From positions 930,001-994,000 of the forward strand of contig NZ_CP071518.1 of the NCBI RefSeq assembly GCF_016613535.2: 64,000 bases of DNA, in the 5' to 3' direction. Shown one piece after another: positions 20,034 through 29,149 of this stretch; positions within the stretch are counted from its first letter, which is position 1, and each line of letters starts with the position of its first letter. The translations under genes were made by a program, and so were the position numbers. Under the pieces are notes generated by a model. The model was not told the DNA's origin. It did not search any database and was given only the letters and a program-made list of their open reading frames with translations. This DNA is from Lysobacter solisilvae. GTDB taxonomy: Bacteria > Pseudomonadota > Gammaproteobacteria > Xanthomonadales > Xanthomonadaceae.

Positions 20034-23000
20034 TCAGGCCGCACCGGGCACCCGCCCGGCCGCCAGCAGGCGGTCCAGGACCGACTTCAGGGCGAGCGGT
20101 TTGAGCGGCTTGATCAAAAGTGGCAGCCCGGCCTCGTGCACCGCGCGGCGCACGGTGGGACCGGGGTCGGCGCTGAGGATCACCGCCGGCCGCGAGCCAT
20201 GCATCTGCACCAGCCGCTCGCGCAGCGCCACCCCGGTGTCCTGGTCGTCCAGGTGGTAGTCGAGCAGCCAGATGTCGGCGGCGCGAACCTGCAGCGCAGC
20301 GCAGGCGCGGGCACCGTCACCAGCGGCCGCGACGCTGAACCCCCAGCCCTGCAACACACGCTGCAGGGCCTGCAACGCGGCCGGTTCGTTGTCGACCAGC
20401 AGCACGTGCGCCGGCCCGGACGCCACCATCGTGGTGCGCGTCGCGGGCTCGACGCGCTCGGGGGTGGCCCCGCGCGGCAGGGTAATGCCGAACGTGGTGC
20501 CGGTTCCCGGCTGGCTGCGCAGCGACAGCGGCGCTTGCAGCAGCTGCGCCATGCGTTCGGCGATGGCCAGGCCCAACCCCAGGCCCTGGCCCGGCGCGTC
20601 CTCGCCACGGCGGAATTCCTCGAAGATGCCCCGCTGCTGGTCGGCCTGGATGCCGGGACCGGTATCGTGCACGTCCACGCGAATGCCTTCGTGGCTGCGC
20701 CGCACGCCCAGCAGCACACCGCCGTGCCCGGTGTAGCGCACGGCGTTGGCCAGGAAGTTCTGCAGCACGCGGCGCAGCAGGTGCGGATCGCTGCGCACCC
20801 AGGCGCGCGTCGGCCGGTAGGCGAACCCGAGGCCGCGTTCGGCGGCCAGCACGGCGAACTCGGACGCCAGCGGATCGAGCACGTCGGCCAGCGGGGAAAT
20901 CGCGCGGCTGCGCGACCAGGCCACCGGCTTCCAGGCGCGACATGTCCAGCAGCGCGGTAAGCAGGTCGGTGGTGGAATCCAGCGCGCCGCGGGTCTGCGC
21001 GAGCAGCGCCCGCGACTGGGGCGCCTCCAGCTGCTGCGCCAGCGCATCGGTGAACAGGTGCGCGGCGTGCAGCGGCTGCAGCAGGTCGTGCCCGATCGCG
21101 GCGAGGAAGCGGCTCTTGGCGTCGTTGGCGTGCTCGGCCTCGTGCTTGGCGGCCTCCAGCAGCGTGGTGCGCTCGGCCACGCGCTGTTCGAGCGTCTCGT
21201 TGGCGCGCAGCAGTTCGTGCTGGGCCCCACGGAAGGCGGTGACATCGGTGAAGGTCGCCACGAAGCCGCCGCCGGGCATGGGATTGCCTCGGATCTCGAC
21301 GATGCTGCCGTCGGGGAACACGCGTTCGGACAGGTGGGCAGTGCCGGCGCGCATGAAATGCAGGCGCCGCGAGAGGGCCTGTTCCAGCCCGCCGCTGTGC
21401 GGCATCCGCGCCAGCGCCCAGCGCGCCAGGGTTTCCACCGGCTGGCCGACCTGCAGCAGCTCGGCGGGAAACCCGAACAGCTGCGCGTAGCGCCGGTTCC
21501 ACGCCACCAGGCGCAGCTGCGCGTCGACCACACTGATGCCCTGGCTCATGTTCTGCAGCGCCGCTTCCAGCACGCGCTGGTTGAAGCGCAGGTCCTGCGC
21601 GGCCTCGTCGACGATCGCCGCGACGGTGTCGAGATTGCGGGCCCCATCCTCGTCGCGCGCGGCATCCAGCAGCACGCGCGCGGATGCCGAGCCCAGCACC
21701 GCGGCCAGTTCGCGTTCCAGCTGCGCCTCGATATGCGCCGGCACGGGCCCGGCGGCCGGCGCCGGTTGCAACAGCTGGGCCACGCGCTCGCGCGGCAGGA
21801 AGCGGCGGCCGGCGCTGCGCAGCGTGGCGGCGTCCAGGCCGCGCGACTCCCGCCGCGCCGGCGCCGGACGCCAGGCGGCGAACAGCCAGATGGCCAAGGT
21901 GCCGGCGAACAGGCTGGCCCCGACCGCGCGGCCCAGGCGGCTCCAGCCGGTGAGCCCGAACAGCGCGTCCGGTGCGAGCCAGTGCGCGCCGAAGGGGCCG
22001 TGGGTGACCCAGGCCGGCGCGGCGCCTTCGGCGCTGGCCAGCAGCGGCAGCAGCAGGCACCAGGCCCAGACCGCGAAGCCGACCACGATCCCCGCGATCG
22101 CCGCACGTGGCGGCGTCTGCGGTCGCCAAACCGCAAAGGCGAGCGCGGGGGCGAGCGTGGCCAGGGCGGAGAACGACACCGCGCCGACATCCGCCAGCGC
22201 GGCACTCCCTACGATGGCACGGCCGTAGACCCAGGCCAGCAGCATGATCGCCACGATGCCCGCACGCCGCAGCGTCAGCACCGAGCCGCGCAGGTCGCCA
22301 CCCTGGCCATCGCGTCGCCAGGCCAGGCGCAGCAGGCCCGGCGCCAGCCAGTGGTTGCCGATCATCAGGCTGAGCGTCAGCGTGCTGACCACCACCATGC
22401 CCGTGGCCGCGCTCAGCCCGCCCAGGAACGCGAACAGCGCCAGCCCGTCGTGGCCCTGCGCCAGCGGCAACGCCAGCACGTAGAGGTCGGAGGGCACGTC
22501 ACGGGCCAGCAGCGCCTCGCCAGCGCGTGCCAGCGGCAACACCGGCAGCGCGATCAGCACCAGGTAGAGCGGGAACAGCCAGCGCGCCGTGCGCACGTGA
22601 TTTTCGTCGCGGCACTCCACCACCCCGACATGGAACTGGTGCGGCAGGGTGAACATCGCCAGCGCGCCCAGCAGCACCAGCGGCAGGAACCCACCGGTCG
22701 CCACCGGCGACGGCGCGGCCGGCACCGGCGCGGCGGCGACCGCGCCATCCAGGCCCAGCCACACGAACACGCCCAGCGCCAGCATCGCCGCGAGCTTGAA
22801 CAGCGACTCGAAGGCCATCGCCAACACCAGGCCGCGGTTGTGCTCGGCGGCGCTGGCGCGGCGGGTGCCGAACAGCATCGCGAACGCCGCCATGGCCAGG
22901 GCGACGTACAGCGCGCTGTCGCCCAGCGGCGCGGCGGCCGGATAGGCCGCGCCCGTCAGCAGGGCATAGCTCATCGCTACCGCCTTGAGCTGCAGCGCGA

Positions 23001-23385
23001 TGTAGGGAATCAGCCCGAGCGCCGCGACCGCGGTCACCGCCGCCGCCAGCCAGGCGTCCTTGCCCAGGCGCGTGGCGATCAGGTCGGCCAGCGAGGTCGC
23101 GTTGGAGGCCTGCGCCAGGCGCACCAGGCGCTGCATCGCCACGGCCGCGAAGGCGTACAGCAGCAGCGTGCCGACGAATGTCGGCGGCAGCGGCCAGTCG
23201 TAGCGCGCGGCCTGGGTGACCGTGCCGAAGAACGTCCACGACGTGCAGTACACCGCCAGCGAGAGCGCGTAGACGTGGCGCCAGTGGCTGGCCAGCACCC
23301 GCGGGTGCCGTTCGGCGTACAGCGCGGTGCCGAACAGCAGGCCCAGCCAGACCAGCGCGGCGCAGACGACGATCGCCACGCTCAC
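20034..23385 (-). CDS. CrbS/NahK-like SSF-STAC hybrid sensor kinase, frame broken near 20894
   Basis: A sensor of about 1116 residues built from a sodium:solute symporter domain (about a dozen membrane segments from VSVAIVVCAALVWLGLLFG on) and a STAC-like linker (RRFLPRERVAQLL, VLGSASARVLLDAA). These are followed by PAS (NMSQGISVVDAQLRLVAWNRR), HisKA (His in AAIGHDLLQPLHAAHLF), HATPase (DTGPGIQ, GLGLGLAI) and a C-terminal receiver (HVLLVDNEPAAL, phospho-Asp in WLLDYHLDDQDTG). The GTG at 23385 matches the usual family N-terminus; upstream codons are low-complexity. The break is a G4 run at 20893-20896; removing one base restores [14 protein letters not shown]. CrbS kinases regulate acetate metabolism with CrbR. 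The setting here suggests 3-hydroxybutyrate or a related acid as signal. Confidence 0.82.
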
Positions 23386-23587
23386 CGCGCGGACTCCGCG
23401 AAGGCCGCACGCCGGCGCACGCCGGCGGCATCGCAACCGACGCGTGCGTGCGCCCGGCCGCGGCTGCGGCGGGTTCGAGGGCCAGGACAGGATGGGGCGC
23501 GCATGCGCGGTCGAGGATAGCGCGGGCGCCGGCGGCATCCGCGATGTCGCCGCGGGACGGCCGTGCAACGGACGGCATGGGCAAAAT

Positions 23588-23615
23588 GCGACGGCGGGCC
23601 GAAGCCCGCCGTCGC
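23588..23615 (-). terminator. Terminator of the TonB receptor gene
   Basis: GCGACGGCGGGC and its complement GCCCGCCGTCGC form a 12-bp stem with a 4-nt loop just after the receptor stop codon. Read on the minus strand the stem is followed by ATTTTGCCC, a modest T tract. Confidence 0.7.
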
Positions 23616-23638
23616 TTCCCGATCCCGGTCAGGTGGGA

Positions 23639-25858
23639 TCAGAAGTCATACCGCACGGTCAACGCATACTGGCGAGGCGGTCCGTAAAAACCCGTGAGGA
23701 CCCCGAGCACCGGAATGTTGTAGCCGGTGGTCCTGTATTCCTCGTCCAGCAGGTTGGTGCCCTGCAGGGAGAACGACCACGCATCATCCAGCTTCCAGAT
23801 GATGCCGGCGTTGAGAAGGCCGTAGCCCTCCTGGCGGATCGCCGGGCTCAGGTCGGTGGTCGGCCAGACCTCGCTCTGGTAGCTGTAACCCAGTCGCGTG
23901 GACAGGTCGCCGCCACCGGACAGCGCGGTGCGGTATTCCAGGTTCACCGCGCCTGAGAACTCGGGCGCGTTGGTGAAGCGCTGGGCGTCGGCCACGTTGA
24001 CCTCGCGGGTGATGAACTCGTCGTACTGCGCGTCCAGCCAGGCCAGGTTGCCGCCGAGCACCCAGTGATCGCCCACCAGCCACTGGTATTCGGCTTCCAC
24101 GCCCTGCACGGTGCCCTTGCCGGCGTTGGTGAAGTCGCCGAAGAAGGCATCGTCCACGCCGTCACCGTTGGAATCGAAGGCGGTGAACACCGACAGCTGG
24201 ATGTCCTCGTAGTCGTTGTGGAAATAGGCCAGGTTGAGGAACAGGCTGTTGTCCAGGAAGGCCATCTTGCTGCCGATTTCCAGGCTGTCGACCTTCTCGT
24301 CGTCGAACGGCTCGGCCGAGCGCGGCACCGCCACGGCGTTGGCGCGGATGTTGTAGCCGCCGGACTTGAAGCCGCGCGTGGCCAGGCCGTAGAGCATGAT
24401 GCCGTCGGTGACCTGGTAGTCCAGCGAGACCTTGGGCGAGACATTCTTGAAGTTGGTGGTCTTGTCGAAATCCGCCACGGTCGCCCTGGGGGTGGTGAAC
24501 GTCCCGTCCGTGTAGGCGCGATTGAGCACCACCGCCCGCTTGTCCTCGTCGGTGTAGCGCGCGCCGACATCGAGCTTCAGGCGCTGGGTGAGGTCGAACG
24601 TCCAGTCGGCGTAGAACGCCAGGCTGTCGGTGAAGACCGTGCCCTCGGTGTCGCCGAAACTGGCGTTGAGGAAGTTGTTGAGCACCTGCCCGCCGGCCTC
24701 GCCGTCGAATGCGTAGACGCCCATCACGCCGCGGGCGCGGCCGCCGGCGTCGAAGTTGGCCTGCAGTTCGTGGCTGACCTGCTCGTCCTCGTAGAACGCC
24801 TTCACGTCGACGATAGGCGCCGGCGTGGTGTCGAAATCGATGTTCGTCTCGGTGTCGGATTCACGCCGGGCCAGCACGTACTTGAACACCCAGTCCTCGG
24901 TGGCCCGCCAGTTGGCGGTGATCGAGGCGCCGGTCATCGACGTGTCGTTGACGTTGCGCATCCCGCTGCGGATGTCGTAGCGGTCGTCCAGCGGCGGATT
25001 GGCGCCGAACGCCGGGAACAACGCGGTGAACGCGTTGGGCGCGAGCATCTTCGCGCCGCGCACGCCGGACTGGTCGTCCATCCAGTCGAAGGCGACCTGC
25101 ACGTCGAAGTCCTCGCCGATCCACGCACCGACCTGGCCGCGCGCGGCGAGGATCTCCTTGTCGCTGACTTCCTGGTCGGTGTACTGGTTGTCGCCGAACC
25201 CGTCGCGGTTGAGGCTGGCCACCGCCACACGCGCGCGCAACGCATCGCTGCCCAGGGTGCCCCCGATCGCGGCGCGGGCGTCGAGCTGGTTGTAGTTGCC
25301 CACGGTCAGCGAGCCGAAGCCGGTGGTTTCGGCCGGCAGGCCGCGCGAGATGTACTTGATCGCGCCGCCGATGGTGTTCTTGCCGTACAGCGTGCCCTGC
25401 GGGCCGCGCAGCACCTCCACGCGCTGCACGTCGAAGACGTCCAGCAAGGCTCCCTGCGGGCGGGCGATGTAGACGTCGTCCAGGTAGATGCCCACGCCCG
25501 GGTCGACGCCCCACAGCGGATCGGCCTGGCCGATGCCGCGGATGTAGGCGGTGACCGTGCTGCTGGAGCCGCGCGCGGCATAGATGGTCAGGTTGGGCAC
25601 CTGCGCATCGAGGTCGCCCAGGTCGTCGATGGCCAGCTTGTCCAGCGCTTCGGCGGTGAACGCGGTCACGGCCACCGGCACTTCCTGCAGCGTTTCCTCG
25701 CGTTTGCGCGCCGATACGGTGACCGTGCCCAGCGTGGTGGCCCGGGCCTGCTGCTCCGCCGGCGCTGCCGGCGGGTCCTGCGCCCAGGCCGCGGGTGCGG
25801 CGATGGCCGACGACAGCAGCACGCTGCCAATCGCCACACTCAGATACTTGCGCTTCAT
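23639..25858 (-). CDS. TonB-dependent receptor
   Basis: A 739-residue outer-membrane transporter. It has a signal peptide (MKRKYLSVAIGSVLLSSAIAAPAAWA), a TonB-box-like segment (GTVTVSARKRE), a plug domain (LQEVPVAVTAFTAEAL, YIRGIG, LRGPQGTLYGKNTIGG) and a 22-strand-type barrel ending in a C-terminal aromatic (ALTVRYDF), as required for BAM insertion. The start at 25858 has AGGAGG seven bases upstream. The protein resembles the FecA-like receptors of Sphingomonadales and Xanthomonadaceae used for carbon compounds as well as iron. Its divergence from a GntP permease, with a promoter motif shared with the 3HB hydrolase/dehydrogenase pair, suggests uptake of 3HB oligomers or a related substrate. 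Substrate is inference. Confidence 0.9.
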   Translation of the reverse strand: MKRKYLSVAIGSVLLSSAIAAPAAWAQDPPAAPAEQQARATTLGTVTVSARKREETLQEVPVAVTAFTAEALDKLAIDDLGDLDAQVPNLTIYAARGSSSTVTAYIRGIGQADPLWGVDPGVGIYLDDVYIARPQGALLDVFDVQRVEVLRGPQGTLYGKNTIGGAIKYISRGLPAETTGFGSLTVGNYNQLDARAAIGGTLGSDALRARVAVASLNRDGFGDNQYTDQEVSDKEILAARGQVGAWIGEDFDVQVAFDWMDDQSGVRGAKMLAPNAFTALFPAFGANPPLDDRYDIRSGMRNVNDTSMTGASITANWRATEDWVFKYVLARRESDTETNIDFDTTPAPIVDVKAFYEDEQVSHELQANFDAGGRARGVMGVYAFDGEAGGQVLNNFLNASFGDTEGTVFTDSLAFYADWTFDLTQRLKLDVGARYTDEDKRAVVLNRAYTDGTFTTPRATVADFDKTTNFKNVSPKVSLDYQVTDGIMLYGLATRGFKSGGYNIRANAVAVPRSAEPFDDEKVDSLEIGSKMAFLDNSLFLNLAYFHNDYEDIQLSVFTAFDSNGDGVDDAFFGDFTNAGKGTVQGVEAEYQWLVGDHWVLGGNLAWLDAQYDEFITREVNVADAQRFTNAPEFSGAVNLEYRTALSGGGDLSTRLGYSYQSEVWPTTDLSPAIRQEGYGLLNAGIIWKLDDAWSFSLQGTNLLDEEYRTTGYNIPVLGVLTGFYGPPRQYALTVRYDF

Positions 25859-25880
25859 CGCGTCCCCTCCTGCGGGTACC

Positions 25881-25910
25881 GTGCGGTACGTGTTCGTGCG
25901 GTACATGTTC
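25881..25910. repeat. 15-bp tandem direct repeat in the TonB receptor leader
   Basis: GTGCGGTACGTGTTC (25881-25895) is followed at once by GTGCGGTACATGTTC (25896-25910), differing at one base. It lies between the predicted receptor promoter and its ribosome binding site, so it would be in the 5' untranslated region. Confidence 0.65.
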
Positions 25911-25952
25911 GACCGGGGCGCAATGCGCCCGGCCCCTGTCATGCCTTCACAC

Positions 25953-26026
25953 AGGCTAGGGACCGCGCGCCGCGGGCGGCATCGTACCTTCGGACAATGG
26001 GCCGGCGGGGTCCGGCTTGCGGACAC
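25953..26026. promoter_or_regulatory. Divergent promoter/operator between the TonB receptor and GntP permease genes
   Basis: The 18-mer at 25978-25995 (GGCATCGTACCTTCGGAC) matches the one at 15109-15126 at 16 of 18 positions. A leftward -10-like TAGCCT lies 31-32 bp from its centre (minus strand, 25958-25953), the same distance as at the other site (30-31 bp). On the right, GGCTTGC at 26014-26020 matches the GCGCTTGC of the first site at the same offset, followed by a weaker hexamer GGACAC. A common regulator for the two divergent pairs is the natural reading. Confidence 0.55.
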
Positions 26027-26070
26027 TCGCGGCAGCAATGGCGGCCCCGGGCCGGCGATGGAGCGTGTGG

Positions 26071-27474
26071 ATGTCTTTCCTGATCGTGCTGGCGGCGCTG
26101 TGCTTCCTGATGTTCGTCGCCTATCGCGGCTACAGCGTCATCCTGTTCGCGCCCGTCGCGGCGCTGGGGGCGGTGCTGCTGACCGACCCGTCGCTGGTGG
26201 CGCCGATGTTCACCGGCCTGTTCATGGACAAGATGGTCGGGTTCCTGAAGCTGTACTTCCCGGTCTTCCTGCTCGGCGCGATCTTCGGCAAGCTGATCGA
26301 GCTGTCGGGTTTCTCGCAGTCGATCGTGGCCGCGACGATCCGGCTGTTCGGCGCGCAGCGCGCGATGCTGTCAATCGTGGCGGTGTGCGCGCTGCTCACC
26401 TACGGCGGCGTGTCGCTGTTCGTGGTGGTGTTCGCGGTCTATCCCTTCGCGGCCGAACTGTTCCGCCAGAGCGACATTCCCAAGCGCCTGATCCCCGGCA
26501 CGATCGCGCTGGGCGCCTTCACCTTCACCATGGATGCGCTGCCGGGCACGCCGCAGATCCAGAACATCATCCCCACCTCGTTCTTCGGCACCACCGCCTG
26601 GGCCGCGCCGGTGCTGGGCACGGTCGGCGCGGTCTTCATCCTGACGCTGGGACTGACCTACCTGGAGTGGCGGCGTCGCGTCGCGCGGCGCGCAGGCGAG
26701 GGTTACGGCGATCCGACCGCGCTGGTGAACGAACCGGCCCCGTTCGCGGGCCCGGCGCTGGCGCATCCGCTGGTCGCACTGCTGCCGCTGGTACTGGTCG
26801 GGGTCAGCAACAAGCTGTTCACCGTGCTCATCCCCGGCCTGTACGGGACCAGCCATTCCTTCGTGCCGGCGGTGATGGGCGCCGCAGCGCCCGTCGTGCA
26901 GGAAGTGCCCAAGGTGGCCGCGATCTGGGCCGTGGAAGGCGCCCTGCTGGTGGGCATCGCCTGCGTGCTCGCCTGCGCCTGGACAGCGGTCGCCACGCGC
27001 TTTGCCGACGGCACGAAGCAGGCCATCGGCGGTGCGTTGCTGGCCTCGATGAACACCGCCTCGGAATACGGCTTCGGCGCGGTCATTGCGGCGTTGCCCG
27101 GATTCCTGGTCGTGGCCAACGCGCTGTCGTCGATCCCCGATCCACTGCTCAACGAGGCGGTGACCGTCACTTCGCTGGCCGGGATCACCGGCTCGGCCTC
27201 GGGCGGGATGAGCATCGCGCTGGCGGCGATGGCCGACAGTTTCATCGCCAACGCGCAGGCCGCCGGCATCCCGATGGACGTGCTGCACCGCGTGGCGGCG
27301 ATGGCGTCGGGCGGCATGGACACGCTGCCGCACAACGGCGCGGTGATCACCCTGCTGGCCGTTACCGGCCTGACCCACCGCCAGGCATACCGCGACGTGT
27401 TCGCCATCACCCTGATCAAGACCGCGGCGGTGTTCGTGGTGATCGGCGTGTTCTACGCGACCGGCCAGGTGTAG
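26071..27474 (+). CDS. GntP-family permease, probable 3-hydroxybutyrate or organic-acid importer
   Basis: A 467-residue inner-membrane transporter, hydrophobic throughout with about twelve membrane segments and no extra domain. It belongs to the GntP/CitMHS-like (IT superfamily) permeases, as shown by YRGYSVILFAPVAALGAV near the N-terminus and the late GSASGGMSIAL...SGGMDTLPHNGAV region. The start MSFLIVLAALCF at 26071 is preferred because GGAG lies 7 nt upstream; in-frame starts at 26017 and 26038 fall in the promoter region. Members of this group in Proteobacteria are often annotated as short-chain fatty acid or beta-hydroxybutyrate permeases. The neighbourhood supports 3HB as substrate but does not prove it. 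Confidence 0.87.
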   Translation: MSFLIVLAALCFLMFVAYRGYSVILFAPVAALGAVLLTDPSLVAPMFTGLFMDKMVGFLKLYFPVFLLGAIFGKLIELSGFSQSIVAATIRLFGAQRAMLSIVAVCALLTYGGVSLFVVVFAVYPFAAELFRQSDIPKRLIPGTIALGAFTFTMDALPGTPQIQNIIPTSFFGTTAWAAPVLGTVGAVFILTLGLTYLEWRRRVARRAGEGYGDPTALVNEPAPFAGPALAHPLVALLPLVLVGVSNKLFTVLIPGLYGTSHSFVPAVMGAAAPVVQEVPKVAAIWAVEGALLVGIACVLACAWTAVATRFADGTKQAIGGALLASMNTASEYGFGAVIAALPGFLVVANALSSIPDPLLNEAVTVTSLAGITGSASGGMSIALAAMADSFIANAQAAGIPMDVLHRVAAMASGGMDTLPHNGAVITLLAVTGLTHRQAYRDVFAITLIKTAAVFVVIGVFYATGQV

Positions 27475-27540
27475 CGCGCGGGGCGGCGCCGCGTGCCTCG
27501 CCCAGCCGCCCGTTCGCCGGCGCGACACCGGCCCGGCAGC

Positions 27541-27562
27541 TCCCCCGCACGGGGGATTTTTT
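27541..27562 (+). terminator. Rho-independent terminator of the GntP permease gene
   Basis: TCCCC-CGCAC-GGGGGA, a compact stem, is followed by TTTTTTCTC, 67 bp after the permease stop codon. The remaining gap to the MBOAT start (27563-27730) shows no gene. Confidence 0.8.
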
Positions 27563-27730
27563 CTCGCGCTGATCGAGGCATGCGCGCCGGCCGGCCTTGA
27601 TCAGGGCCGTTGCGCGGTTCCGTGCGCATTGCCGTCGAGCCACACTCCCGGGCCACCGCTGTCCGGTGGCCGCCCGTCTGCGCGTTGCCCTGCTAGTGGC
27701 CGGCCTCCCGCAGCCGGCGCCGGTGCGCCC

Positions 27731-29149
27731 ATGGTCTTCAATTCCCTCACCTTCATCGTGTTTTTTGCCTGCGTGCTGGTGCTGCACCACCTGCCGCTGG
27801 GCTGGACGACGAAGAAGGTCAATCTGCTGATCGCCAGCTACCTCTTCTATGCGGCGTGGAATCCGCCCTTCGTCATCCTGCTGTGGATCTCGACCGTGGT
27901 CGACTGGTGGGCGGCGAAGAAGCTGGCCGACGCCGTCGAGCCCCACCGGCGTCGGGCATGGATGCTGCTGTCGGTGGTGGTCAACCTGGGCATGCTGGGC
28001 TACTTCAAGTACGGCGGCTTCCTGATGGAGAACTTCACCGCGCTGATGGGCGCGGCGGGCATCGGTTACCAGCCGCCCAAGCTCGACATCGTGCTGCCCG
28101 TGGGCATCTCCTTCTATACCTTCGCCACGCTGTCCTACACGCTCGACGTCTACCTGCGACGCGCGCGCCCGGCCAGCAATGCGCTGGACTACGCGCTGTT
28201 CGTGACCTTCTTCCCGCACCTGGTCGCCGGCCCGATCATGCGTCCCACCGAACTGGTGCCGCAGTTCGCCACCCCGCGGCAGGCGACCGGGGACCAGCTG
28301 CGGTTCGGGCTGGCGTTGATGGTGCTGGGGCTGTTCCAGAAGGTCGTGCTCGCCGACGGCTTCCTGGCGCCCGCGGCGGAGGCGGTCTATGACAACGCTG
28401 CCGTCGTGCCGGGCACGCTGGATGCATGGATGGGCACGCTGGCCTTCAGCGGGCAGATCTTCTGCGACTTCGCGGGCTATTCGACCACCGCGATCGGCGC
28501 GGCGATGTGCCTGGGCTTCGCGATGCCCGACAACTTCCGCTTCCCCTACGCGGCCGTGGGCTTCTCGGATTTCTGGCGGCGCTGGCACATCACCCTGTCG
28601 GCCTGGCTGCGCGACTATCTCTACATACCGCTGGGCGGCAACCGCCACGGCGTGTCGCGCACCTACTTCGCACTGATGGCGACGATGCTGCTGGGCGGCC
28701 TGTGGCACGGCGCGAGCTGGACCTTCGTCGTGTGGGGCGGCCTGCACGGGCTATACCTGGCCGGCGAGCGGATGCTGCGCGCGCGGTGGGGGCACTGGAG
28801 GCCCGGCCCGTTCGCGCTGTTCCTGCTGGGCCTGCTCACCTACACGCTGATCAATGTGACCTGGGTGTTCTTCCGCGCGCAGGATTTCGGCCAGGCCTGG
28901 TCGGTGCTGCGCGGCATGGCCGGCGCGAACGGCGCGGCCGAACCGATCCTGGATACCCCGGCGCTGACGATGGTCGCCCTGATCGTCGCCGGCCTGGTCA
29001 TCGCGCACTGGCTGATGCGCACTTCCACACTCGAATCGATGCTCGCGCGGCGCCACCCGGTGCCGCTCGCCGCCGCGCTGGGCGGCATGGCGTTCGCGAT
29101 CGCGGCCACACAGGGGGCGGGCAATGCCTTCATCTATTTCCAGTTCTGA
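27731..29149 (+). CDS. MBOAT-family membrane-bound O-acyltransferase
   Basis: A 472-residue polytopic inner-membrane enzyme of the AlgI/DltB type, which moves acyl (usually acetyl) groups across the membrane to an extracytoplasmic polymer. It has the family signatures YFKYGGF, PVGISFYTFATLSYTLDVY, SDFWRRWHITLSAWLRDYLY and IPLGGNR, plus the catalytic-His region GGLWHGASWTFVVWGGLHG. The ATG at 27731 matches the usual N-terminus (MVFNSLTFIVFF). The downstream gene overlaps it by 26 bp and encodes a membrane-anchored SGNH-like partner, so the two form a transfer pair as in alginate or cellulose acetylation. No polysaccharide synthase is nearby, so the acceptor is unknown. Confidence 0.9.
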   Translation: MVFNSLTFIVFFACVLVLHHLPLGWTTKKVNLLIASYLFYAAWNPPFVILLWISTVVDWWAAKKLADAVEPHRRRAWMLLSVVVNLGMLGYFKYGGFLMENFTALMGAAGIGYQPPKLDIVLPVGISFYTFATLSYTLDVYLRRARPASNALDYALFVTFFPHLVAGPIMRPTELVPQFATPRQATGDQLRFGLALMVLGLFQKVVLADGFLAPAAEAVYDNAAVVPGTLDAWMGTLAFSGQIFCDFAGYSTTAIGAAMCLGFAMPDNFRFPYAAVGFSDFWRRWHITLSAWLRDYLYIPLGGNRHGVSRTYFALMATMLLGGLWHGASWTFVVWGGLHGLYLAGERMLRARWGHWRPGPFALFLLGLLTYTLINVTWVFFRAQDFGQAWSVLRGMAGANGAAEPILDTPALTMVALIVAGLVIAHWLMRTSTLESMLARRHPVPLAAALGGMAFAIAATQGAGNAFIYFQF

